64,000 nt of DNA, taken from the NCBI GenBank assembly GCA_951394045.1, contig OX595985.1, positions 4,278,001 through 4,342,000 of the forward strand, given 5' to 3'. Under the pieces are notes generated by a model, which searched no databases, had not been told where the DNA came from, and saw only the letters and a list, made by a program, of their open reading frames with translations. This document shows, piece after piece, positions 1-9,752 of this stretch. A program made the translations under genes and the position numbers. Origin of the DNA: Nitzschia sp. DOCU1. Its lineage: Eukaryota > Bacillariophyta > Bacillariophyceae > Bacillariales > Bacillariaceae. Positions within the stretch are counted from its first letter, which is position 1, and the number at the start of each line of letters is the position of its first letter.

Positions 1-1
1 A

Positions 2-303
2 CTGGTGGCCTTCAAGCATCACCCTGGTAAGGACTCCGCCAACATGCTGATTGTTAACAAACAACTTGCGTCCGTTGTTTTCGAAGACAACATCGGAGCC
101 CTTGAAATTGCCACAAAGGAGGCCCAGTACCGTCCGCGCACCAAGCACATCGCCATTCGTTATCACCATTTCCGAGACCACGTTGCCAACCGCACGCTGC
201 GCATCGAGAAAATTGCCACGAAAGCGCAAGTGGCCGACATATTCACAAAGCCGCTCGGTCGCGAGTCCTTCGTTTACTTGCGGAAGAAGCTGTGTGGTTG
301 GTG
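2..303 (+). CDS. Ty1/copia Pol, RNase H C-terminus (left end outside window)
   Basis: The frame is open from the first bases to a TGA at 301-303. The protein carries copia RNase H signatures: an acidic EDN block (residues about 27-29), the RTKHIAIRYHHFRDHV block near residues 45-60, and an ADIFTKPL block near the end. These belong to the last domain of copia Pol, which removes the RNA strand during reverse transcription. No start codon is visible because the polyprotein begins left of the window. The next 150 bases are probably its 3' LTR, disrupted by the neighbouring DIRS-like element. The domain call is firm; whether the element is complete cannot be judged. Confidence 0.85.
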
Positions 304-458
304 ATTTGTGCACATTTCCCTGCCTTCTGTCTGTTCCTTTCTATCGTCTCTCTCATGCCTTCGCTCGCTCGGAGCACGAGGGAGTTCCGGAGTCTTCTTT
401 GCTTAGTTCGTAGTGTATGCTCCTACTCGGCTCACCCTCAGTTCGACGTCACCCTCGG
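304..458. other. Copia 3' flank, probable LTR remnant
   Basis: No gene is visible. Two diverged copies of a CACGAGGGAGT block occur (about 377-387 and 459-469), followed by a short TCTG/TCCG microsatellite at about 472-500. The position just after a copia stop codon suggests the start of its 3' LTR. I could not find a matching second LTR, so the boundary with the DIRS-like element on the right is not fixed. Confidence 0.4.
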
Positions 459-1673
459 TCACGAGGGAGTGTCGTCTGTCTGTCCGTCTGTCTGTCTATG
501 ACCTCGATGACATCGCCATCCGCTGATGGATCTGCCACCAATGACGCAGGATGATAGCGAGTAGACGAGCATAAACCTAGTCTCACATTCTTCATCACTA
601 CAGCGGGAAGAAAATTGTTGCATAACAGGGGTGGCTTGAACATGGAGGTATCGAAGCATTTCGTCGGAGCGCCACCGACCGATGAGGGGGATGAGGTCGG
701 TGTCGATTTTTGCGCATAGGAGTGCCATGGCACCTGAAGCACGAAGGGAGCGAGCGGAGACATCTTTGGGCAAGAAACCGTAGGTGGGCCCCAATGCATA
801 GGCGGCTGTGCGGAGGGCGTCCGTGATATCAGCGGGTCGCACAGGACGCCATATTCCCCCGTGAAGGTACTGTGCCAGGAAGGTGGTGGGGGGAGCCTGA
901 TGATGGCGCAGGTGGAGGACACGTTGGATGAGGGCGGAGACGGGACAGAAATGGGGGTCACCGCTGCGCCCCAGACCAATAACTTCGCCACGAACACCAT
1001 TTTTCTGAGTGGTGAATTCGAGTGTGGCGAAAGTAGCAGTGGAGATTTCGTGGTCGGTAGCGGTGAGGGGGTTGAGGCGAGCCTGACCGATGAGCAGGCC
1101 AACATCACACAAACGAAAAGGTGTGGTGTCAGAGGGGGTGCCAGTGTATTCACCGGGGCGCAGGAGAAAGAAGAAAGCAAGGGCAATCATGTCGGCAACC
1201 GCTAGTGAGCCGACGTTGGATAAAATAGCGCCCGCCATGATTTGCTGAAGGATTGGTACCGGGACAGGTTTGACCCGGTGGGGTGGTGGATCCGTTTTGG
1301 AATAGCCGGCTAGTTGGCGCTGGAGACGAAAATCGATTTTGCCTTGGACAGTGAAGCGTGGGTCCGGGGCCCCCACACTCGAGAACGTCTGCCCAATGCT
1401 TCGTAAGGCATCTTCCACTGTTCTAGAGCGGACCTGGTGTTGACGGGGGGCAATTTCACCGGTACGATATCGTCGGGCGTACACTTGTAGGAACGGGACA
1501 GGATCCTGGATCCCTTGTAGGGAAGGATCGAGGTGGAGCTCGTGGCAAAACTCCTCCCAGATGTGCCAATGGGCATCAGCGGCTCGGGCGCGAGAAGAAA
1601 CGACCCCGGCTCGCACGTCTGCCTGTGCAAGGCTGAGGTCACGGCGGAAGAGAACCTTTGTGGGGGTGTCCAC
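459..1673 (-). CDS. Tyrosine recombinase of DIRS/Ngaro-like element
   Basis: This 404-residue ORF fits a tyrosine recombinase, which would insert circular element cDNA into the genome. The first catalytic Arg is in FFFLLRPGEYT (about residues 170-180). The second box reads SARSLRASGAMALL, where the usual H-x-x-R begins with Ser or Ala instead of His. It is followed by IGRWRSDEMLRYLH, whose Tyr is the expected nucleophile. The ORF starts inside the upstream RT-RNase H ORF in another frame, overlapping by 364 nt. The last 40 residues read into low-complexity DNA and may not be native. Confidence 0.75.
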   Translation of the reverse strand: MDTPTKVLFRRDLSLAQADVRAGVVSSRARAADAHWHIWEEFCHELHLDPSLQGIQDPVPFLQVYARRYRTGEIAPRQHQVRSRTVEDALRSIGQTFSSVGAPDPRFTVQGKIDFRLQRQLAGYSKTDPPPHRVKPVPVPILQQIMAGAILSNVGSLAVADMIALAFFFLLRPGEYTGTPSDTTPFRLCDVGLLIGQARLNPLTATDHEISTATFATLEFTTQKNGVRGEVIGLGRSGDPHFCPVSALIQRVLHLRHHQAPPTTFLAQYLHGGIWRPVRPADITDALRTAAYALGPTYGFLPKDVSARSLRASGAMALLCAKIDTDLIPLIGRWRSDEMLRYLHVQATPVMQQFSSRCSDEECETRFMLVYSLSSCVIGGRSISGWRCHRGHRQTDGQTDDTPS

Positions 1674-3286
1674 AAGTGCCAGGATAGTGTCTGGGGATAT
1701 TTAGAATTGAAATAATTTAAAAAGGCAAGGTCAGATAAGTGATGCATGCGGGAGGCATCATCAGCCATTTGGTTTTGGGCGCCGGGGATATAATCGTGGA
1801 GGGAAATGTATCGATGATGGCGCTGATGGAGGGCTCGCATTCGAAGAAGCTGTGCTGTGGGTGATGCCGTGGTGACCGAACCTTTGCGCTGCCAGTATAG
1901 TGCTGCCAGGTTATCGGTGTCGGATTTGCACGTTCGCTCCCGCACATCGTAGTTTTGGGCTATCGCTTCGTGATGAAGGATGCTACCGGCAAGTTCGAGT
2001 TCCGAATTATTGATGTCACCTCTGGGGTTGTTAAAGCTGACAAGCCTGGAGGTGACCGTAGGGGGAAATTGATGGCGCCAGACCATGGGCACCGCTGTGC
2101 TGGTGGGGTGGGCTGACTGAAGGATGCCCTCTTGCACCACAAGTAGGCGAGCAGAACGGCCCTGTACCGTGGGATGTGGTAGTGCAACGCCACCTGCTCC
2201 GTGGCCTGAGGCATCGTGACTACCAACAACTGAGGGGTCCGTGGGTACTAATTCGTAGAGTCTGGTGGGGCGGCTATCGAGATCCTGATGGAGCCATTTA
2301 AAATCCTGAATGGCCCCATGGAACCCCTTGTGCAGTTTTAGCCGCCCCTTATATTCCGACTTGGCTGCATATTGTAGGTGGCTGAAGAGGCCACGGGCAC
2401 CGGGTATTGCTAGGGCCATGGATCGTAGCTCGCCTAACATCTGGTGCCATTTTTGTACTGCCATGCGGCGCTGTTGGGGCTGCACAGAAGCAAGTAGTTT
2501 AGCCAAACGATGAAGGCGACGCTGAGGCAATGTAATTGTCATGGCTTCCGAATCAATGACCCATCCTAGCACCTTTTTGACAGTACTCCACCTAGCATCG
2601 CCTTGCTTTAATTTCTTCACCGAGATGGGCTCGGCTCGGTAGGGGTCGTCAGTGTCGGAGAGGGGCCGCCACATATCGTCAATCGATTCCATGAGGATGC
2701 GCCGAATTTTGCGTAGCCGCCTATCACTCCCTTGGGCTGCGCCAATAAAATCGTCAACAAACACGTCAATTTTGGCAAGCATGCGTTGTCGTGATGGCAG
2801 CATGGGGTTTTCCCGCTCTGGCAATGGCAGGGTCTTTGTCCGTGGATGCTGTATTAATGAATAGGTAGGGGCCGGTGGGGATTCTGCTATTTTGTCCAGT
2901 CGGTGCTTGCTGGGATGTTTCCACTGTAAAATTCGAGTGTTGGCTTCGTCTGCTATTGTTTCGGTAACAGCACAAAAATACGGAGGTGATTCCGTCCAGC
3001 CCATGGGTAGTGCTAGCGGGAGGTCAATAAGTGGTTCTTCACCATCTAGCGAAGGAAAGGCGACACCCAGTTTTGGTATGTCCTCTGCCCTGACCCAAAC
3101 GCGATAAAAACCATCCGCTATGTCAATTTTGATAAACTTGACGGGTCCGTATCGAGGATCTGCTCGCACAACGTCAGTGATAATCCTTTCCAGGGCTCTG
3201 CCAAATTGCATGGCCTCTCGAGGTGAGAGCCTCACAGTTTCGTCGTTCACACCATTAAATGTGATCGTACTTGTTGCCGCATCCAT
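1310..3286 (-). CDS. Reverse transcriptase-RNase H of DIRS/Ngaro-like element (5' truncated)
   Basis: The 658-residue ORF has RT motif A (FIKIDIADGFYRVWV, about residue 50), a LPMGWTESPPYF block, and the catalytic FVDD box in KIDVFVDDFIGAA (about residue 175). An RNase H domain follows with its acidic residues in SHDASG, NSELELAG, SDTDN and ADDASR. Motif A lies only about 50 residues from the first Met, and in-frame stops precede it. The N-terminal fingers of the RT are therefore absent, probably by a deletion that also removed the end of Gag. The last 120 codons overlap the recombinase ORF and may be constrained by it. Confidence 0.75.
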   Translation of the reverse strand: MDAATSTITFNGVNDETVRLSPREAMQFGRALERIITDVVRADPRYGPVKFIKIDIADGFYRVWVRAEDIPKLGVAFPSLDGEEPLIDLPLALPMGWTESPPYFCAVTETIADEANTRILQWKHPSKHRLDKIAESPPAPTYSLIQHPRTKTLPLPERENPMLPSRQRMLAKIDVFVDDFIGAAQGSDRRLRKIRRILMESIDDMWRPLSDTDDPYRAEPISVKKLKQGDARWSTVKKVLGWVIDSEAMTITLPQRRLHRLAKLLASVQPQQRRMAVQKWHQMLGELRSMALAIPGARGLFSHLQYAAKSEYKGRLKLHKGFHGAIQDFKWLHQDLDSRPTRLYELVPTDPSVVGSHDASGHGAGGVALPHPTVQGRSARLLVVQEGILQSAHPTSTAVPMVWRHQFPPTVTSRLVSFNNPRGDINNSELELAGSILHHEAIAQNYDVRERTCKSDTDNLAALYWQRKGSVTTASPTAQLLRMRALHQRHHRYISLHDYIPGAQNQMADDASRMHHLSDLAFLNYFNSKYPQTLSWHLWTPPQRFSSAVTSALHRQTCEPGSFLLAPEPLMPIGTSGRSFATSSTSILPYKGSRILSRSYKCTPDDIVPVKLPPVNTRSALEQWKMPYEALGRRSRVWGPRTHASLSKAKSIFVSSAN

Positions 3287-3330
3287 CGCTGCAGTGCCCC
3301 TTGAGATGCCATGCTAGGCACATAACCTTG

Positions 3331-5370
3331 TTATCTCGATTGAGTGGCAAGGAAATTCGCCAAGCAGTAGGCTTTTACCCGCTTCGTAACCAAATTTTTG
3401 GCCCGGTAGACTTCAAAGGTTGCTGTGTTGAAGGCCGGGTTGTGCTGGGGCTGACCCCCGCCTTGGGTAGGGGCGGTGGTCGTGCTGCGGGCCGCCACAG
3501 TGGAAGGGCGGGTGGTGCTGCCAGTTGAGCTTGTAGCAATGGTTGGAGTGGTGATCTCCGACACCACAGTACGGCCGTCCGTGCTGCTAGCTGCTCTCGC
3601 TGCCCCCAGGTATTTCTCTGGGAACTCCGGTGCCCAGTCCCGCTGCAACGCAATTTCTTGAAAGACCAAGGGGACCAACCCTGGGGTGACTGCCTGCGTC
3701 TTCATCCATTCATTGAGCTCTAACTGGAATCGTCTCATCAGCAAGGCAGGGACAATCGAGTAATGACGTGGGTTCCGGTGCTTCGACGTTTCCAACGATG
3801 TCTCACGATCGTTGTAAATAGACAGGTATCGGCGAATGTGCTCCACAACCCGGTGTCCATTCCCCAAGAGCACTGAGAACAGCAGATAGGTCCGCTTGAT
3901 AGTTTCTCGCCCCTGGGCAAAGGTCTTGGGAATGTGTATGTCCTTGTCGGCATTGACGACCGATTGGGCGTCTTGCAAACTTGGCGCAGTGTCCCCACTA
4001 TATAGCAGGTCGGCTTCCTCGTTAAGTGTGCGCTGGTGTTCAGTGTCCTCACGTGTCATATAGCCGACAGCAAAGGGATGAAGACCAATGCCAAAGTTAT
4101 CGGGCGTGCTGGAAGTCCACGCCAGATTTACTACTCTGGTTGCGACACTTGGAGTGATCTGGAGGTCAACATCGATAAATCCTAGGGCCTCTGCCTCCGC
4201 ATCAATGGCGATTTGTAACGCTCGGCGGTGGGTCATGCCGCCACTCTTGCCACGTCCGGCATTAGCCAGGGTGCTGTGCACAGCCGGCAGATCGGCTTCG
4301 CCGGGCACTCCACACCAGCGGAGTAGCTTCAAGATCCCCCCTTCCCCGTATAAATCCACCGGGGTCTTGTGCTTGTCACGGCGACGACGAGCCTCTTCCT
4401 CAGCTCTAGCGTCGCGTTGCTCCGTGACGAGCTGGTTTAATCCAAGGGCGATCTGATTGGCCCCGGCAGTGAGAGCATTGTTACTCAACTGTGGGAGGTC
4501 CAGTTGGATCAGGCCTTGCCGAAAGGCGTTGAATTTGGCTGCCTCCAATCCTCCCACAAAAGTTTGCGAGGCTGGTGGCACAACGGCTTGCCTTGGTAGA
4601 GCCCCCGCCGCTGGGCGCGTGAGTGCCACCCGAAACCAATTGATTAGCGGCTCCATCGCCGCCTCCTCTCCTGCATCCGCTATGGTAGCTCGGATACGGA
4701 TCCAGGCATCCTTTGGCGACAGGCCTTGGTTCATAACCATGGTAACATATTTGTTAGGTATGAACATGCAAATTCGGGTTTTGATAGGCTCGGTGTCTGG
4801 GTCGCCGGCTGCAAAAGGCCCCAATAGCTCGTCGTTGGGATTTGCCGTGAAATGCTGGTCGATAGCAGCGGCGGTCATCACTCGCGTTGATTGGACTTGA
4901 TTGAAGTAAGTTTCATCAAAAATAACTGACGCAGGGGCATTGCCCTCGTACACGTCACCGAGGAATGAATATCCAATATTGTCCATGCTCGTTGTCTCAC
5001 CAATTAAAGGATGGTACTGGGCAAGGCGATGATATCCTTGAATTAATCCCGGGTCATCCGCTGCTGCGTTGGTCGGACAGACGAGCAATACATGGGCCAA
5101 TTTGACACCTTGGACGCCCATGGCACTACTGTACAGTTTGTTTCGAAGCTGCCCCAGTGTGTTGGGAACGTTTCCGCCGTCGGGCGTTGCCCATTCAGCA
5201 TAAATGTTGGCGTAGTTGTTGCCAAAAGGGCACACAGCGACGTTATTATACAACGCATGGTAGGGTTGCAAGGGGCCGAGGGGTGCCTGAGGAGGCTGCC
5301 CCACTGCAGGCGGGGCGCCGCCCCCTTGTTGTCCTGCAGCTCCTGCAGGGCCAGCACCAGCGACATTCAT
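3331..5370 (-). CDS. Gag-like ORF of DIRS/Ngaro-like element
   Basis: This 679-residue ORF begins with a Gly/Ala/Pro-rich segment, continues as a long predicted globular region, and ends in a Ser/Thr-rich linker. It has no recognised enzyme domain. Its position directly upstream of the RT ORF on the same strand, 44 bp away, fits a structural Gag. No zinc knuckle is present before the TAA at 3331-3333. From memory, related elements carry a Cys/His cluster between this region and the RT, so the C-terminus may have been lost by deletion. Confidence 0.6.
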   Translation of the reverse strand: MNVAGAGPAGAAGQQGGGAPPAVGQPPQAPLGPLQPYHALYNNVAVCPFGNNYANIYAEWATPDGGNVPNTLGQLRNKLYSSAMGVQGVKLAHVLLVCPTNAAADDPGLIQGYHRLAQYHPLIGETTSMDNIGYSFLGDVYEGNAPASVIFDETYFNQVQSTRVMTAAAIDQHFTANPNDELLGPFAAGDPDTEPIKTRICMFIPNKYVTMVMNQGLSPKDAWIRIRATIADAGEEAAMEPLINWFRVALTRPAAGALPRQAVVPPASQTFVGGLEAAKFNAFRQGLIQLDLPQLSNNALTAGANQIALGLNQLVTEQRDARAEEEARRRRDKHKTPVDLYGEGGILKLLRWCGVPGEADLPAVHSTLANAGRGKSGGMTHRRALQIAIDAEAEALGFIDVDLQITPSVATRVVNLAWTSSTPDNFGIGLHPFAVGYMTREDTEHQRTLNEEADLLYSGDTAPSLQDAQSVVNADKDIHIPKTFAQGRETIKRTYLLFSVLLGNGHRVVEHIRRYLSIYNDRETSLETSKHRNPRHYSIVPALLMRRFQLELNEWMKTQAVTPGLVPLVFQEIALQRDWAPEFPEKYLGAARAASSTDGRTVVSEITTPTIATSSTGSTTRPSTVAARSTTTAPTQGGGQPQHNPAFNTATFEVYRAKNLVTKRVKAYCLANFLATQSR

Positions 5371-5799
5371 GGTGCTGGTATTGCTTATTATTTAACTACT
5401 AGCGTATAAGCTAACAGCGATGGAATAGCGAGCAATATGAGCAGGGGCTCATTGTTGCTGCTGTTCCGTCGCCGCCAGCTCTGGAGGCTGGGAATGACCG
5501 CCACGCCGTTGGGTCATTCCCGCCTGTCACTCGGCCGTTTCCTGACGTTCGCTGCCCGGCCTTCAGTGGGTGGATGGGCAAGAGTAGAGCTCACGATAAG
5601 GGATTCATCATGGGTGGCCAGAGACGGCAACCGAGTCAGAGGAGTCAACTACCTGGATGGCGCCCGGAGGGAGCGACACGTCACACCAACTGCTAGTAGA
5701 GACCACGGAATGAACCTCCTCCAAGTCCATGTGTGTTATCGACACGGCTTTGGTAATTCATGTGGTTCGTTTGTTTCCCCTCATTCATGTGTCCCCCAA
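5371..5799. other. Non-coding stretch upstream of DIRS-like Gag
   Basis: I see no supported gene. A 135-codon plus-strand ORF (5437-5844) has no recognisable motif and runs into the LTR of element D, so I do not count it. The segment may be the 5' terminal repeat region of the DIRS-like element. It joined directly to the sequence at 39480 before element D inserted, as shown by the GTCAG duplication. Confidence 0.4.
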
Positions 5800-5804
5800 G
5801 TCAG

Positions 5805-5999
5805 TGACCTATCCTTGAGGAAGATGATAAAAAAGGAATTATGACCTTACGATTGAGGGGCTCCGGGCGGCGGAGCCCCAAGCTACTACTTCAAGATCCG
5901 GAGCGATGACTCCGGACTAGGATCTATAGGTAGGTGTCCTGGGTTCATACCCTCGGACCATAGGTAGGCAGCCTCGGTCACAATGCCCGAGGTACTGCA
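5805..5999 (-). repeat. 3' LTR of gypsy D
   Basis: This 195-bp LTR matches 39284-39474. It contains an 8-bp perfect stem, GGGGCTCC (5857-5864) with GGAGCCCC (5872-5879), and a second stem TCCGGAG/CTCCGGA further in. The loop of the first hairpin differs between the two LTRs and accounts for their length difference. On the minus strand the LTR starts TGCAGTACC and ends GGTCA. Confidence 0.85.
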
Positions 6000-6011
6000 C
6001 TCTTCCCCTCG
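6000..6011 (-). other. Polypurine tract of gypsy D
   Basis: On the minus strand GAGGGGAAGAG directly precedes the TGCAGTACC start of the 3' LTR. Purine runs at this position prime plus-strand DNA synthesis. G-rich tracts sit at the same place in elements A, B and C. Confidence 0.65.
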
Positions 6012-6062
6012 ATGATAGCGAAACTAGCTATCATGAGAAGAATAGTTAGAACGGCCAAAACC

Positions 6063-6322
6063 CTACGGTGCAGGGAAAACACGCCGAATGTTTATGCGCT
6101 CCGTGATGTGCGGAGTCTTGCGAATGGTGATGTTGCCATTGGTGTGGACTTGTTCAATAGTGTAGGGGCCATGAGTGCGTGGCTGTAGCTTGCCTGGATT
6201 AATCTCTTTCACTAGGACGCGTTGCCCAGGTTGATAGTCGTGTCGAATGCGTCGAGTGTTGGCTTTCGCGAGGTTGCGTTCGACGATAACCTGGCGACGC
6301 TGTTGTAGTGCATCTAGGTCTG
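6063..6322 (-). pseudogene. Gypsy D integrase C-terminus (separated fragment)
   Basis: The minus strand encodes a typical C-terminal tail of gypsy Pol. A DLDALQQRRQVIVERN segment is followed by a basic SH3-like region containing GQRVLVKEINPGK and TIEQVHTNGNITI, ending at a TAG (6063-6065) about 50 bp before the polypurine tract. The rest of this integrase lies at 26534-26948, beyond the inserted gypsy A array. A few residues expected at the junction seem to be missing. Confidence 0.75.
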
Positions 6323-6779
6323 TGCACTACGCTGAAAGTACGATGAAAAAGTTGTAGTGGAAATAATTGTGAGATCTAAAGTTATCGCTGATTCTATCGC
6401 TCCTAGACCACCGGAGTCTTTCCTCAACGCATCCCGTATGCGTTGGATGCAACTCCCACCGATCTAGCTTCTCGGATCTCTTCAAGGTCTATAGCTAGAT
6501 ACCGTTGGAACTTCTAGTCCAGTAGTAGACGTCGACGGCTCGCCGCGCTCGCCGTTGTCGTCGTCATTGCTCGTCAGCCACGCCGGCCTTGCCCGTCCGT
6601 CCGTGCGTCCACGGGCGTTCGACCAAGTCGACGTCAGCAGGTATATATCTAAGGTATGTTGGTACTACACGTAGGCCATTGTGGGTACTCATCGTTCGAA
6701 CATTCTAACGTTGCAATGTTACAACGTTCTAACGTTCTAACTACTTGTTAGGTCTAGAGGGGTATTCTAGTGTACTGCA
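6323..6779 (-). repeat. 3' LTR of gypsy A
   Basis: This 457-bp LTR on the minus strand starts TGCAGTACACTAG and ends CGTAGTGCA. The same ends are found in the B family. It matches 25871-26331 with a 4-bp indel and a few substitutions. Near its start (6696-6742) it carries repeated TTCTAACGTT units around AACGTT palindromes. A G-rich tract, ATGGGGGCGCA, precedes it on the minus strand (6780-6790) as polypurine tract. Confidence 0.85.
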
Positions 6780-6809
6780 TGCGCCCCCATGACAAGGGCT
6801 TCTAAGAGC

Positions 6810-9650
6810 TCACTCGTCAGCAGCATCGCATTCTTCATACGGATGCAGATTCCGGATATTGTATGTTTGTTGTACTGCTCCTTTCCTGATGCGAATAGAG
6901 CCATTGTCATTAATGTACACGATCTCATACGGACCGCTATACGGATTTGTCCCATACTTGCGGGATTGTTCATTGCGGACCATTACCTTCTGTCCTACGC
7001 GATACCGGTAAACTCTTCGCGTCTTGTTTTCTGCTTCGTTATTTTGGATAATACGAGATTGTTTTCGTTCCTTAATTAATTTCCAGTTAGCTTCGAACCA
7101 GGTGTTGAGAATAGCATCGCGGCCAAACACCAGCTGTGATGGCGTTGCTTGCATTGTTGTGTGATACGTTGCGCGTACTGCGAACATAGTGGCTGCAAGG
7201 ACTCCATCCAGTGACTCCGTGTCTTCGGAGTTTTGCAACTCGAAAGTGCGAATCATGTTCCCTATGGTTTGGTGAACTCGCTCGATAATTGAATTAGCCT
7301 GCGGGTTTCGCGCTGTAATTGGCTTGGTCATTACGCCGTAGTCTTCGCGCACCATTCTTCGGAATTCTCCCATGGATTCAGTTCCGCGGTCATAAATGAT
7401 CTTTTGTGGCCACGGGTATCTCGTAAACCACGCCATTTCGGCCGCACTGGCTATCGAAAAGGCTTCTTTATTTGCTATACGTACCATCTCGAACCATCCG
7501 GTTGCGGGATCTATCATAGTGAGACACCATCGTTGTAGTGTCTTTTTACTACCTAGTTGTTTTATCTTATATGGACCTATCAGGTCAACACATAGCGTAT
7601 CCCAAGGGTCTATTTCTGCCGCCTTGGGTGGAAGATGCCCGTACTTGATTGTCTTTCGCTTCGTCAGCTGACAGGTCGGACAGGACTTGCAGATTCGCTC
7701 GACATCGCCGCGGATGTTCTTCCAGTAGAAGTGTTGTCGAATCGTTTGTTCGGTACGCGTTTCTCCCGGGTGACAGAGCATCTCATGATACCACTTGACG
7801 CACCGTTTCTGGAGACTCGTTGGGAGAACAATCTTGTCCTCGCGTACTATTAGTTCTCGCTTCTTTCCGCCCCCACGATAGACTTTGACTGAATATCGCG
7901 GGTTTGTACGTACTTTAGCTAATAAGGCGCGGTCGGCATTCTGCATGCGCGCTATATTCTTGTAAGTGAGGGGGAATGCATCGCGCGGTAATTCGTCGCC
8001 CGCCAAAAACTCATTTAAGTGAGATTCGGGGAAAGCTCTATCGTCGAGATCGAGTCGACTAAGCGCGTCCGCAACGACGTTGTGTTCGCCCTTGATATAG
8101 ACGAGTTCGGGGCCAAACTCCTCGATTAAGAGGCGCCAACGCATGACACGCTCCGTATTAAATTCTTTATACGTAAGATTTTTATGGTCTGTGAAGACTC
8201 TGATTCGCTGTCCCAAAAGGATATTGCGAAATTCTTTAAGTGTTTCGACGATAGCTAAAAGCTCTCGTTCCGTCGTAGTATAGCGCGTTTGCGCTGGGTT
8301 CAATTTTCGACTATAGAACGCAATCGGTTTCCCGCATTGCGATAACACTGCACCTAGCTGAGTATGACTAGCATCGGTGTGTATTTCGAATGGTATGTTG
8401 AAATCGGGGTATGTTAGTAGTGTCTGCTTACTTATAATTCGTTTCATCGTGTCGAAGGCATTCTGCTCGACCGGACCCCATTGCCATTTGGCTTCTTTAG
8501 AAGTTAGCGCACTCAGAGGGGCTAGAACTTCAGAGCGGCGAATCCACATGTCGCGATAGTAGTTAACTACGCCTATGAATTTGCGGAGCTCGCGTTTATT
8601 AGTAGGTGCCTTCATGGCATGAATAGCCTCTACTTTCTTTGCGACTGGTTGGATTCCATCTCGCGTTATCCAGTACCCAAGGTATTCCAGTTCGCCGCGG
8701 GCGAAAAAGGACTTCCGGGCGTTCACCTTGAGGCCGGTGTCTTTTAGACGTTTGAAAATGACTTCTAGTTTCTCTAGGTGGTCATCAAAATCGCCTTTAG
8801 TTCGTTCTAGTAGATCGTCGATGTACACTCGTACGTACTCTAGATCTTCAAAGAGGGTGCCCATTTTCTCTTGGAAAATGTCGGGACTATTCGAGAGTCC
8901 CATCGGCAGGTGTTGCATCTCGTACTTACCCCAAGGTAGTACGATAGTACATAGCTTCTTACTATCTGGACTTAGCTCTATGTGATAGTAGCCCATGTTG
9001 AGGTCGAGACTCGTCGCGTACTGAAAGCCTTCTAGCTTCATCAGTAAGTCCTGAATCTTCGGGATTGGGTACGGCTTGCGTTTAATCCGTTTGTTCAATT
9101 CTCTAAAATCGTTGATGAATCGAACTGTTCCATCCTTTTTGGGGATGATGAAGGTGGGCGCACCCCATTCGGAGCGGTTCACCTTTTTGAGTACTCCGAC
9201 TTGACAGAGTCGTTCGACTTCATCGCGGAGAGTGCGCTCATACGCTTTCGGTACAGGGTACGCTCTAGCATGGTACGGCCTTGCACCTTCTACTAGTTCA
9301 ATATCATAGGGGGCCCCACGCCATCGGCCGAGGGTACCATCGAATAGGGTCTGGTATTTTGTCAGTAGCTGTTCTACTAGCTTACTCATCCTTACTAAGG
9401 TGAGTTTGCTCCCTAGCTATGCTACGTGCTTCGGCTTTCTCGTACTTGGCGTCGAGAATTTCCTTGACGCGGTCCGACATCTCATCGACGTGTCCGCGTT
9501 CATGTACATGATATGACGTCGCCGTCGTCGCATCTATCTCTTTCATTGGCATACGTGCATCGTCCCATTCTACTTCCATAGCTTTGAAGTCGATCACTAG
9601 ACCTAGCTCTTGCATGAGGTCTCTGCCTATAATCATGTCGTAGTTACCTA
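6810..9650 (-). pseudogene. Gypsy A Pol: protease end, RT, RNase H, integrase
   Basis: Domains run in order on the minus strand. The protease tail is IIGRDLMQELG (9636 side). The RT has IIPKKDGTVRFINDFRELN, the catalytic YIDD in VRVYIDDLLE, and an LGYWITRDG block. RNase H has HTDASHTQLGAV and TDHKNLTY. Integrase has a zinc-binding H-x-H...CKSCPTC module and catalytic Asp in DLIGPY, Asp in YDRGTE and Glu in NSIIERVHQ. A one-base frameshift at about 9385 separates the protease tail from the RT frame (6810-9389). The upstream protease and gag continue at 24089 after the LINE. Pol proteins of this type polymerise, degrade the template and integrate. Confidence 0.85.
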
Positions 9651-9752
9651 AACAAACAGAATACTAGTTTTAAAGGCTATCCCCATACTCCCCTAGTAGG
9701 ATCAGCAATGGACTCACCCGGGCGGCCGGAGCGACCCTCTGTGGGTAAAAAT

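Larger units (their letters stand above)
459..5370 (-). mobile_element. DIRS/Ngaro-like tyrosine-recombinase retrotransposon
   Basis: Three minus-strand ORFs are ordered Gag, RT-RNase H, tyrosine recombinase. This is the gene order of Ngaro/DIRS-type retrotransposons, which integrate with a tyrosine recombinase instead of a DDE integrase. No methyltransferase domain is seen, which fits Ngaro-like better than DIRS1-like. I could not find the split direct repeats or inverted termini that should flank it, so these coordinates cover only the coding core. Parts of Gag and RT appear to be missing between the first two ORFs, so the copy is probably inactive. Confidence 0.7.

Noticed and set aside
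474..501. TCTG-rich repeat as a terminal repeat of the DIRS-like element
   Set aside because: No partner repeat near 5371-5804; it looks like an ordinary microsatellite.
5437..5844. Plus-strand ORF of 135 codons
   Set aside because: No motif, unusual composition, and it extends into the gypsy D LTR, which inserted later.
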